DNA of 5,308 bases from an uncultured Lachnospiraceae bacterium (GTDB taxonomy: Bacteria; Bacillota_A; Clostridia; Lachnospirales; Lachnospiraceae), in the NCBI GenBank assembly GCA_902795715.1, contig CADBME010000358.1, forward strand, positions 1 through 5,308. Reading direction: 5' to 3'. The translations under genes and the position numbers were made by a program. The notes under the pieces are model-generated. The model did not search any database. It was not told where the DNA came from and saw only the letters and a list, made by a program, of their open reading frames with translations. This document shows, in pieces, positions 1-5,308 of the stretch; position 1 is the first letter of the stretch, and every line of letters begins with the position of its first letter.

Positions 1-664
1 AGAACCTGACACCAACCGAACTGGCCATGGACTGGAGAATACCGACAACCGCTGAGGACGACTGGAGAAGAGCCGTAACCCCGACACCGGACAAAAAGCC
101 CAGAAGATAATTATCTTCAAATTTGGTCAGCATGAGGCTGAGACCTTCGCCCATCTCAGCAACCGCCTGGCTCATGAAAATCAGGCCCATAAAAAGGATT
201 CCGAAACCGATCAGGATGGATCCCGCATTGTGAAAACGGTCATCCTTGAGAAACATGATGAGGATCACTCCGATGATCAGGGAAACCGGAGCCAGATTAT
301 CGGCCTTAAAAAAATATAGAAGGCTGGTCGAACCGGCAGAAACGTCCATAAGACGGATTATCTGGGCCGTAATGGCCGTACCGACATTGGCCCCGAGCAC
401 AATGCCGATAGACTGGCGGAAAGTCATAAACCCGGCTCCAACAAGACCGACTGTCAAAACAATTGTGGCTGTGGAACTCTGAATCATACAAGTTACCAGC
501 ATACCGAAAATAAATCCGATTACCGGACTGTTGGTTACTCTGGCCAGCGCCGCTTTCATAGCTCCGCCGGAAGACTTCTTCAACTCATCTCCCATCATCC
601 TCATACCATAGAGGAACATGGACAAGCCGCCAAGCATGGCAACGATCTTGTAAAAAATATCCAC
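1..664 (-). CDS. Na+/phosphate cotransporter family membrane protein, 3' end beyond window
   Basis: This is the N-terminal 221 codons of a sodium-dependent phosphate transporter (Na/Pi-cotransporter, PF02690 type), an inner-membrane protein expected to import phosphate with Na+. The family's two inverted repeats are visible: the first carries QSSTA (residues 62-66), followed by a hydrophobic TIVLTVGLVGAG stretch and GANVGTAITA (91-100); the second carries QSSSA (201-205). Several hydrophobic helices are evident (about 5-22, 48-80, 84-104, 124-139, 147-168). Full-length relatives usually run to about 550 residues with a C-terminal PhoU-like domain, which would lie outside the window. I chose the GTG at 664-662 because AAAGGAG sits 6 bases upstream. 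An in-frame ATG at 691-689 would add nine residues but has no convincing ribosome-binding site, and its extra codons would contain the AAAGGAG. The gene has its own likely promoter, so it need not belong to the codY unit. The family is confident; the substrate is inferred from the family. Confidence 0.9.
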   Translation of the reverse strand, partial: MDIFYKIVAMLGGLSMFLYGMRMMGDELKKSSGGAMKAALARVTNSPVIGFIFGMLVTCMIQSSTATIVLTVGLVGAGFMTFRQSIGIVLGANVGTAITAQIIRLMDVSAGSTSLLYFFKADNLAPVSLIIGVILIMFLKDDRFHNAGSILIGFGILFMGLIFMSQAVAEMGEGLSLMLTKFEDNYLLGFLSGVGVTALLQSSSAVVGILQSMASSVGVRF

Positions 665-670
665 TTTTTT

Positions 671-677
671 CTCCTTT
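671..677 (-). promoter_or_regulatory. Ribosome-binding site that fixes the GTG start of the transporter
   Basis: AAAGGAG on the minus strand, 6 bases before the GTG at 664. It is a near-perfect Shine-Dalgarno sequence and is the reason for preferring GTG over the upstream in-frame ATG at 691. Confidence 0.8.
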
Positions 678-708
678 GCTGCATTGAACATCCAGTGATT
701 AACTTCAG

Positions 709-751
709 AAAACCGGCGATTAATAGCCGGATAATCCGGCGATCAATCGCC
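709..751 (-). terminator. GC-rich compound stem-loop in the transporter leader; possible terminator or attenuator
   Basis: On the minus strand GGCGATT (751-745) can pair with AATCGCC (721-715). Between them lies a nearly perfect inner hairpin, GCCGGAT/ATCCGGC around one base (740-726). The stem is followed by GG and four T (712-709), a weak U-tract. GGCGAT (751-746) can instead pair with the nearer ATCGCC (743-738), so two folds compete. It lies just downstream of the predicted transporter promoter, making it part of that 5' leader, and it is also the only GC-rich hairpin after the DUF262 gene. It could end the DUF262 transcript, attenuate the transporter, or simply stabilise the mRNA. The structure is seen; the function is inferred. 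Confidence 0.4.
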
Positions 752-765
752 AAAAAATCAATCTT

Positions 766-794
766 ATTATAAATGCAAGCAAAAGGAAAGTCTA
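766..794 (-). promoter_or_regulatory. Predicted sigma-A promoter of the Na/Pi transporter gene
   Basis: On the minus strand TAGACT (794-789, 4 of 6 to TTGACA) is followed after exactly 17 bases by a perfect TATAAT (771-766). Transcription should start near 759, giving a leader of about 95 bases that contains the compound hairpin. This is sequence-match evidence only. Confidence 0.6.
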
Positions 795-815
795 TGCTAA
801 TGTGAAATATTTTTG

Positions 816-830
816 AATTTTATCAAAATG
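816..830. promoter_or_regulatory. Weak CodY-box-like sequence upstream of the transporter promoter
   Basis: AATTTTATCAAAATG matches the CodY consensus AATTTTCWGAAAATT at 12 of 15 positions, but the central TTC-W-GAA core is broken. It sits about 20 bases upstream of the predicted -35. In such AT-rich sequence this could be chance, so it is listed mainly because codY is two genes away. Confidence 0.2.
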
Positions 831-847
831 TATTCAAATATTACGCG

Positions 848-864
848 AATTATTGTGAATAATT
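848..864. repeat. AT-rich palindrome just after the DUF262 stop codon
   Basis: AATTATT-GTG-AATAATT is a perfect 7-base inverted repeat starting 7 bases after the DUF262 stop. The stem is A/T only and no T-run follows it on the minus strand, so it makes a poor terminator. Its inner 15 bases (849-863, ATTATT-N3-AATAAT) share both arms with the palindrome at 3641-3655 upstream of codY. Confidence 0.45.
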
Positions 865-870
865 AGTGAA

Positions 871-2643
871 TCAAAGATTCCCGTAGTGGTTCCGAATCCG
901 TGCAGCCATCTTCTTTCTGCGGTCGCCCAGGAAAGCTTCAACCGAATCTTCATTCACTTCAAATATAGCCTGGTCAAGGTCAAGAGCGGCCAGGGATCCT
1001 TTGATCTCTTCTTCTGTCATAAGCTGATCCAGGCTGTCTTTGTAATCAGCAGGTGACTTTTTGCGGATCAGAGATTTGACATCAGAGGACAGATAGGTGA
1101 TATTGGCAATCTGTCCGTATACTTCCCTGGTACGGAACCCGCATTTGGCCAGGAAGGCTCTGGGCAGGATCTGACAGGACTCCGCCCTGGCTTCATAAAG
1201 GTCAGCCACTTTGACGTCCTTACTGTAAAGGGATAAGGTTTCCTCAGCAGATAAGGCAGCCAGGTAGGCCAGGTAAGGAGCCGTCCGGGCTGTAGTTGAG
1301 GCAAATCGGTCCGGAAGGACAGCTTCAAAGAAGTCATCTCCCATGCGCAGGGATTCGATCTGGGCCAGATAGGAAGCAAATCCTTCCTCTTCGATATTTT
1401 CCACGTCACGACTGACCACACTGTCGGGAGATCCCTGGTAGTGGCCGGTAATTAAGGCCATAGTCATCCATTTTCCAATGAGAGAGGCCTTCTCCTTGTC
1501 TGATATCCCCTTACGGTCCATGAGAAGATACATGGCATAGGTGTAATTGAGTATGGACTGGGAGTAGAGAAGCCTGGTTCCCGTGTAGCCGGCTTTCTCG
1601 AGAGCCTGAAGGAATCCGCGGAAGTTCTTTTCGCTTACGAAAGCCAGAACACCTTCTCCAAGTTTGGCAAAGGACTCCTTGGCCAGCTGTTTTGAAATCT
1701 GTCCCCTTCGTCCGGTTTTGCCGGAAAGAAGGTTGACAAGGTCTCCAACCTTGGTCTTGCCGAAGCTTGCAATAAGGACCACCTTCAGTACGTCGCCGTA
1801 GGAAGGTGAGTAGGTCAGGCCGGAAGCATCCTTGCACCAGCTGATGGCCTTGCCGTATTTTGAGGAAATAAATTCCGGATCTCCGCTGCTGAGTATCTTA
1901 TAAAAATCAGGTTCTTTCAGCAAATGGCAGAAATAGTCGATGGTATTTCGGATATAATCCCCGTCATACTCTTCATTGACAGAGATCTTGGACATGGCGA
2001 AATCTTCCTGATTAAGAGGCTTGCCCTGGAGGTTAATCCGGATAAAAATCTCAGAAACCACATCGATATCCAGCTGGAAGGAAAGCTCAATGATGCCCAC
2101 CTGGTGTTTCACAATCCCCTTCAAAGTATCAATCTTGGTCTCAAGGGCAGAGAAATCCTGTCCCGGATTCTTTTCTATATATTCTTTTTCAAACTGGCGG
2201 AAAGAGAAATTCTTCCGGAAAAGAACAGAGATATCCGGAATCCAGCGGGGGTCTTCCTCGATGGCTTCATTGGTCACAGCGAAGTTCTCTTCTTCCATAT
2301 CCGCCAGAGGATTAAAGGCAATCCGAATCTTCTTAGCCCTGTACTCATCGTCCAGGACATCTTTTCCCAGAAGGGCTGCCATCAGGGCCGTAACACGCTG
2401 CTGTCCGTCGATCAGGATCTTCTTGGTACCGCCTTTGCCGAAACCTCTGATCCGAACCTTGGAATTCTGCCAGACAATCAGATATCCGATAGGATAGCCT
2501 TCATAAAGAGAATCAATCAGATCTTTAACCTCTTTTTCTTTCCAGACAAAAGGACGCTGAATCTCAGGAATTGCAATCTGACCACTTTCAACGAATCCCA
2601 GAATACTATTTACCGAATACTGGGTTATCTTGTAATTGTCCAT
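871..2643 (-). CDS. DUF262 protein (GmrSD/COG1479-like) with degenerate C-terminal HNH domain
   Basis: A 590-aa soluble protein of the DUF262 family, which includes the GmrS part of GmrSD, BrxU and SspE, enzymes that attack modified phage DNA or act with DNA phosphorothioation. The N-terminal DUF262 (ParB/Srx-like fold) shows all its usual motifs: IPEIQRPFVWK (25-35), DGQQR (79-83) and FIRINLQGKPL (200-210). A helical middle follows (about 220-440). The C-terminal part from about 480 resembles the DUF1524 HNH module in order (LPRAFLAKCG 493-502, QIAN 511-514, KKSPADY 528-534). However, the HHIFP motif I recall from relatives reads CQILP here (490-494), and the expected Asn positions read G510 and K523. 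The nuclease centre therefore looks lost although the frame is fully open. Start: ATG at 2643 with GGAGG 7 bases upstream. It lies 119 bases downstream of codY with no terminator between. No dedicated methylase or partner nuclease is visible. Family assignment is firm; a defence role is inferred. Confidence 0.88.
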   Translation of the reverse strand: MDNYKITQYSVNSILGFVESGQIAIPEIQRPFVWKEKEVKDLIDSLYEGYPIGYLIVWQNSKVRIRGFGKGGTKKILIDGQQRVTALMAALLGKDVLDDEYRAKKIRIAFNPLADMEEENFAVTNEAIEEDPRWIPDISVLFRKNFSFRQFEKEYIEKNPGQDFSALETKIDTLKGIVKHQVGIIELSFQLDIDVVSEIFIRINLQGKPLNQEDFAMSKISVNEEYDGDYIRNTIDYFCHLLKEPDFYKILSSGDPEFISSKYGKAISWCKDASGLTYSPSYGDVLKVVLIASFGKTKVGDLVNLLSGKTGRRGQISKQLAKESFAKLGEGVLAFVSEKNFRGFLQALEKAGYTGTRLLYSQSILNYTYAMYLLMDRKGISDKEKASLIGKWMTMALITGHYQGSPDSVVSRDVENIEEEGFASYLAQIESLRMGDDFFEAVLPDRFASTTARTAPYLAYLAALSAEETLSLYSKDVKVADLYEARAESCQILPRAFLAKCGFRTREVYGQIANITYLSSDVKSLIRKKSPADYKDSLDQLMTEEEIKGSLAALDLDQAIFEVNEDSVEAFLGDRRKKMAARIRNHYGNL

Positions 2644-2650
2644 ATCATTT

Positions 2651-2655
2651 CCTCC
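2651..2655 (-). promoter_or_regulatory. Ribosome-binding site of the DUF262 gene
   Basis: GGAGG on the minus strand, 7 bases before the ATG at 2643. It supports this start over the out-of-frame ATG at 2648. Confidence 0.75.
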
Positions 2656-2674
2656 AACCGGGATCTTGCTTACT

Positions 2675-2704
2675 GTTTATCGTTTATCTTATTTGTTATC
2701 TTTC
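2675..2704 (-). repeat. 30-base direct repeat, copy nearer the DUF262 gene
   Basis: This block matches 2723-2752 at 25 of 30 positions with no gap, including an identical 13-base core AAGATAAACGATA (minus strand, 2690-2678). The two copies start 48 bases apart. It ends 20 bases before the DUF262 ribosome-binding site, so it falls where an operator or leader element would act. Its role is unknown. Confidence 0.65.
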
Positions 2705-2722
2705 AGAGTATCGATGCCTTTA

Positions 2723-2752
2723 GTCTATCGTTTATCTTGTCATTTATCTTTC
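2723..2752 (-). repeat. 30-base direct repeat, copy nearer codY
   Basis: Partner of 2675-2704. Together with the spacer, the pair holds seven TATC (GATA on the minus strand) words starting at 2678, 2685, 2697, 2709, 2726, 2733 and 2745. Spacings of 7 and 12 recur in both copies. It begins 10 bases after the codY stop codon. No hairpin with a T-run is present, so it is not a terminator. Confidence 0.65.
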
Positions 2753-2762
2753 ATGCAATCAA

Positions 2763-3533
2763 TTATTGCTTCATTTTCTTCAGTTCATCAAATACCACGT
2801 CATTGAGAACCTTGATATAGGTTCCCTTCATGCCGGAAGAACGGGATTCAATTACACCGGCACTTTCAAACTTCCGGAGGGCATTCACGATAACAGACCG
2901 TGTGATTCCGACCCGGTCAGCAATCTTGCTGGCCACAAGAATCCCTTCCGTTCCGTCCAACTCATTGAAAATATGCTGGATGGCCTCAAGCTCAGAGAAT
3001 GACAAAGTGGAAATAGCCGACTTGACGATAGCTACCTTGCGGCTTTCTTCCGCATTTTCCTCGTTCACCGATCTCATCATCTCCAGACCGACCACCGTGG
3101 TCCCGTACTCGATCAGAATGATGTCATCAATCTCATACTGTTTCTCGTTCCTGTACATGAAGACCGTTCCAAGTCGCTCACCGGCTATATCGATGGGAGT
3201 CACCATGGCCTGATGGTCATTCATACTGTCAAACTCAAAACCCAGAGTCTCCAGATTCACATTTTCCTTGGTGGAAAGAACCCCAAGCAGACGCTCATTC
3301 AACATGGCATCGATATAATCTCCCACCTCGTTGCTTATCAAATCTTCGATTACGCTTGTGTCCTGACGGTTCTTAATCCCCAGAACCTTTCCCTTACGGC
3401 TGATAACAAGGACATTCGACAGGAGGATTTCACTCAGCACCTCACAGATATCATTGAAGACTACTTTGTGAGAATTATTGTTGTGAAGAAGCTTATTGAT
3501 CTTTCTTGTCTTGTCCAATAATTGAACACTCAT
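2763..3533 (-). CDS. codY: GTP- and branched-chain-amino-acid-sensing global regulator CodY
   Basis: CodY is a dimeric cytoplasmic DNA-binding protein. When isoleucine, leucine, valine and GTP are plentiful it represses genes for amino-acid synthesis, transport and stationary-phase adaptation; as they fall it lets go. The 256-aa product is full length (the B. subtilis protein is 259 aa). Residues 1-155 form the effector-binding GAF domain, starting MSVQLLDKTRKINKLL and including GERLGTVF (118-125) and EYGTTVVGLEMMR (142-154). A linker helix follows, then the winged helix-turn-helix with the near-invariant block ASKIADRVGITRSVIVNALR (201-220) and SAGVIESRSSGMKGTYIKVLN (224-244). Start: ATG at 3533 with AAAGGAG 7 bases upstream. 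It follows topA, as is common in Clostridia, but is separated from it by a terminator and has its own promoter. A CodY-box-like site and two palindromes upstream suggest autoregulation. No terminator follows, so the DUF262 gene is probably co-transcribed. Confidence 0.98.
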   Translation of the reverse strand: MSVQLLDKTRKINKLLHNNNSHKVVFNDICEVLSEILLSNVLVISRKGKVLGIKNRQDTSVIEDLISNEVGDYIDAMLNERLLGVLSTKENVNLETLGFEFDSMNDHQAMVTPIDIAGERLGTVFMYRNEKQYEIDDIILIEYGTTVVGLEMMRSVNEENAEESRKVAIVKSAISTLSFSELEAIQHIFNELDGTEGILVASKIADRVGITRSVIVNALRKFESAGVIESRSSGMKGTYIKVLNDVVFDELKKMKQ

Positions 3534-3540
3534 TATTTAT

Positions 3541-3547
3541 CTCCTTT
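3541..3547 (-). promoter_or_regulatory. Ribosome-binding site of codY
   Basis: AAAGGAG on the minus strand, 7 bases before the ATG at 3533. It confirms the codY start. Confidence 0.8.
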
Positions 3548-3580
3548 AAGACCTTCTGACATAATTGACTGATTTTTTTC

Positions 3581-3595
3581 TTTATTTGAGATAAT
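3581..3595. repeat. Imperfect AT-rich palindrome over the codY -10 and start point
   Basis: TTTATTTGAGATAAT matches the palindrome ATTATTTGAAATAAT (3655-3641, minus strand) at 13 of 15 positions. Its centre is 60 bases from the centre of that copy. It overlaps the predicted -10 (3596-3591) and the expected start point near 3584, the classic place for a repressor site. No known regulator could be assigned. Confidence 0.35.
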
Positions 3596-3619
3596 ATCAC
3601 ATATATTCGGAATTCACAA
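3591..3619 (-). promoter_or_regulatory. Predicted sigma-A promoter of codY
   Basis: On the minus strand TTGTGA (3619-3614, 4 of 6 to TTGACA) is followed after 17 bases by TATTAT (3596-3591, 5 of 6 to TATAAT). The -10 is preceded by TGA, the extended -10 TGn element. Transcription should start near 3584, about 50 bases before the codY start. Its existence fits with topA having its own terminator. Confidence 0.6.
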
Positions 3620-3640
3620 CAAAAAAGAAAATACTCTTGA

Positions 3641-3655
3641 ATTATTTCAAATAAT
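3641..3655. repeat. Perfect AT-rich palindrome upstream of the codY promoter
   Basis: ATTATTT-C-AAATAAT is a perfect inverted repeat with 7-base arms around one base, 22 bases upstream of the codY -35. It does not fit the CodY box well (about 8 of 15). Its ATTATT-N3-AATAAT frame recurs at 849-863 and, imperfectly, at 3581-3595. Confidence 0.45.
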
Positions 3656-3659
3656 ATAT

Positions 3660-3674
3660 CATTTTCAGAAACCT
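3660..3674. promoter_or_regulatory. Candidate CodY box upstream of codY
   Basis: On the minus strand AGGTTTCTGAAAATG matches AATTTTCWGAAAATT at 12 of 15 positions and keeps the central TTTCTGAAAA intact. It is centred about 50 bases upstream of the codY -35. CodY represses its own gene in several Firmicutes, so a site here is plausible, though it lies further upstream than a simple blocking operator. Confidence 0.45.
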
Positions 3675-3710
3675 TATGGGGAAGATCCGACAGGCAGGAT
3701 GGGAATATGA

Positions 3711-3746
3711 TAAAATAGTAAACGGGAGCGATAGTAACGCTCCCGT
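3711..3746 (-). terminator. Rho-independent terminator of topA
   Basis: On the minus strand ACGGGAGCG (3746-3738) pairs perfectly with CGCTCCCGT (3730-3722) around a 7-base loop. An interrupted T-tract, TTTACTATTTT, follows. It begins 23 bases after the topA stop codon, so topA and codY are normally separate transcripts. Confidence 0.85.
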
Positions 3747-3769
3747 CTGTAGGTATAAACACTATTTAT

Positions 3770-5308
3770 TTATACAGTCACTGCTTCTTTCTGTCGGTCC
3801 ATGACATGGCCGCATTCCTTGGAAGCGCAGACAAGCTTCCTTCCCTTTTCAACCATATATCCTCCACATTCCGGACATGGAACAGAAGAAGGTTTCTGCC
3901 AGCTCATGAATTCGCATTCCGGATAGCGGATGCAACCGTAATACTTGCGGCCCTTCTTGGTCTTTTTCAAGACAATCTCCGCACCGCAATCAGGACAGGA
4001 GACACCGGTTTTCTCAAAATAAGGTTTGGTGTTGCGGCATTCCGGGAAACCGGGGCAGGCCAGGAACTTCCCATGGGGGCCGTATTTGATCACCATATTC
4101 CTGCCGCATTCTTCGCAGATTTCGTCAGTAACCTCATCTTCGATCTTTACCTGAGCCAGCTCTTTCTCGGCTGCGTCAACCGCCTCCATCAGATCCGGAT
4201 AGAAATTCTCCACGATGGTCTTCCACCGCACTTTCCCTTCCTCAACACCGTCGAGAAGGGATTCCATGTTAGCCGTAAAGTTTACATCCACAATGGATGG
4301 GAAACCGGAGAGCATCATTTCATTGACTGCTTCTCCAAGCTCAGTCATGTAAAGATTCTTTTTCTCCTTAACAATGTATCTTCTGCCAAGCAGGGTCGTA
4401 ATGGTCGGCGCATAGGTACTGGGCCGGCCGATTCCGAGTTCTTCCAGTTCCCTTACCAGAGAGGCCTCTGTATAATGTGCAGGAGGCTGGGTAAAATGCT
4501 GCTCAGGCTTCAACTCTGCAAGACTTAAATGGGTTTCGTCCGTAATCTTTCGAATCAGAGGACTCAGTGTGGACTTCTCATTCTCATCATGATAGACACT
4601 TAAGAAACCTTCAAACTGAATCCGGGTTCCCACTGCATGGAAAACATACTGGCCGGCACCGATCTTAATGGTCTTGGTTTCATACATGACACAGGCCATC
4701 CTGCTGGCAACAAAACGTGTCCAGATCAGTCGGTAGAGTCTGTAGAGATCTCTGGACAGCTGGTCCTTAATCACTTCGGGAGACAGGCTGCTGTCCGTAG
4801 GACGTATGGCCTCATGGGCGTCCTGTATCCTTCCATTGCCCGAATTCCCGGAAACGGGAAGGCCGATGTATTTTTCTCCGTAATTGTCACGAATATAATC
4901 CCTGCACCGGGCATCCGCCTGTTCGGAAACCCTGGTGGAATCTGTTCTCAGATAAGTAATCAGACCCACATTACCCCGCCGCTTGAGATTAACACCCTCA
5001 TAGAGCTCCTGAGCAAGGCGCATGGTCTTCTGCGTTGACATATTTAACTTTTTAGATGCTTCCTGCTGCAGGGTACTTGTGGTAAATGGCAGAGGCGGTT
5101 TTTTCTTTCTGGATCCTCTTCGAATATTCAGGATATGGAAGTCCTCTCCTCTCAGGTCATCAAGGATGACGTCCATCTCTTCCCGTGATCCGATGTGAAT
5201 CTTTCCCTCAGCGTCACTGACCAGATGGGCCTCCAAAGTTTTCTTTTCCCCATCCGCATTCAGGTCCACATCCAGAGACCAGTACTCTTCCGGAATGAAT
5301 TCATTGAT
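3770..5308 (-). CDS. topA: DNA topoisomerase I (type IA), 5' end beyond window
   Basis: Type IA topoisomerase that relaxes negative supercoils by cutting and rejoining one strand through a tyrosine-phosphate link. 512 codons are visible; the frame stays open to the window edge (beginning INEFIPEEYW), so the GTG at 5269 is internal and not the start. About 180-200 N-terminal residues, holding the TOPRIM metal-binding domain, should lie outside. In visible numbering, the active-site Tyr is residue 119 (codon 4954-4952) inside GLITYLRTDSTR. HEAIRPT (165-171) and the PPAHYTEASLVRELEELG / GRPSTYA block (275-299) are also typical. The C-terminus carries three four-cysteine zinc ribbons: C398/C401/C418/C424, C438/C441/C459/C465 and C478/C481/C494/C499, which bind DNA and support strand passage in this family. 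The stop is TAA at 3772-3770, followed by a strong terminator. In Clostridia dprA usually precedes it, but that region is not in the window. Confidence 0.98.
   Translation of the reverse strand: MNEFIPEEYWSLDVDLNADGEKKTLEAHLVSDAEGKIHIGSREEMDVILDDLRGEDFHILNIRRGSRKKKPPLPFTTSTLQQEASKKLNMSTQKTMRLAQELYEGVNLKRRGNVGLITYLRTDSTRVSEQADARCRDYIRDNYGEKYIGLPVSGNSGNGRIQDAHEAIRPTDSSLSPEVIKDQLSRDLYRLYRLIWTRFVASRMACVMYETKTIKIGAGQYVFHAVGTRIQFEGFLSVYHDENEKSTLSPLIRKITDETHLSLAELKPEQHFTQPPAHYTEASLVRELEELGIGRPSTYAPTITTLLGRRYIVKEKKNLYMTELGEAVNEMMLSGFPSIVDVNFTANMESLLDGVEEGKVRWKTIVENFYPDLMEAVDAAEKELAQVKIEDEVTDEICEECGRNMVIKYGPHGKFLACPGFPECRNTKPYFEKTGVSCPDCGAEIVLKKTKKGRKYYGCIRYPECEFMSWQKPSSVPCPECGGYMVEKGRKLVCASKECGHVMDRQKEAVTV

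Noticed and set aside
306..491. 61-codon minus-strand frame inside the transporter region
   Set aside because: It is another frame of the Na/Pi transporter gene, whose own frame gives the QSS and GANVGT motifs.
811..840. TTTTGA/TCAAAA inverted repeat as a DUF262 terminator
   Set aside because: The stem is AT-rich and short and no T-run follows on the minus strand, so termination there is not supported.
2675..2752. CRISPR-like array
   Set aside because: Only two imperfect repeats with an 18-base spacer, no cas genes, and GATA-rich low-complexity sequence.
2710..2755. Separate promoter for the DUF262 gene
   Set aside because: The best pairing (TTGCAT at 2758-2753 with GATAAA 16 bases on) matches only 3 of 6 and 4 of 6 and lies inside repeated GATAA sequence, so it is not convincing.
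1924..2820. 298-codon open frame on the plus strand
   Set aside because: It lies opposite the DUF262 gene and runs across the repeat gap and into the codY end. The protein has no recognisable family and shows low-complexity F/I/S runs typical of an antisense shadow.
3493..3762. 89-codon minus-strand frame between topA and codY
   Set aside because: It contains the topA terminator, covers the codY promoter and ribosome-binding site, and overlaps the codY start in another frame. It does not look like a real small protein.
3806..4528. 240-codon open frame on the plus strand
   Set aside because: Antisense to the zinc-ribbon and central part of topA, which is unmistakable on the other strand. No family features are visible.
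5267..5269. GTG as a topA start
   Set aside because: The frame continues upstream to the window edge with INEFIPEEYW, a typical TopA segment, and the TOPRIM domain must lie further upstream. The GTG is internal.

Overview
The window looks like a chromosomal piece of a low-to-mid GC Firmicute, most likely of class Clostridia and possibly Lachnospiraceae. The basis is the topA-codY neighbourhood, a CodY whose N-terminus and helix-turn-helix match the clostridial type, strong AAAGGAG/GGAGG ribosome-binding sites, and sigma-A-type promoters. All four genes lie on the minus strand, so reading order runs from high to low coordinates.

Layout in reading order. (1) 5308-3770: topA, type IA DNA topoisomerase I, missing its 5' end at the window edge and closed by a clear rho-independent terminator (3746-3711). 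(2) 3769-3534: a 236-base control region with a codY promoter, a CodY-box-like site, and two related AT-rich palindromes, one of which overlaps the -10 and start point. (3) 3533-2763: complete codY, the global repressor that senses branched-chain amino acids and GTP. (4) 2762-2644: a 119-base gap with no terminator that carries two 30-base direct repeats 48 bases apart. (5) 2643-871: a complete 590-aa DUF262 (GmrSD/COG1479-like) protein of the phage-defence type; its N-terminal DGQQR domain is intact, but the C-terminal HNH (DUF1524-like) active site appears eroded. (6) 870-665: an AT-rich intergenic region with a palindrome, a weak CodY-like site, a good promoter and a GC-rich hairpin leader. 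(7) 664-1: the first 221 codons of a Na+/phosphate cotransporter family protein that runs off the window.

How the parts may work together: topA and codY are housekeeping genes in a familiar order but look like separate transcription units. The DUF262 gene has no clear promoter of its own and no terminator separates it from codY, so it is probably read through from the codY promoter. That would tie a defence-type gene to the nutrient regulator. The most unusual points are the DUF262 protein with a degraded nuclease centre, the repeat array in front of it, the shared ATTATT-N3-AATAAT palindromes on both sides of the codY-DUF262 unit, and the transporter leader with alternative hairpins. No RNA genes, CRISPR arrays, insertion sequences or attachment sites were seen.
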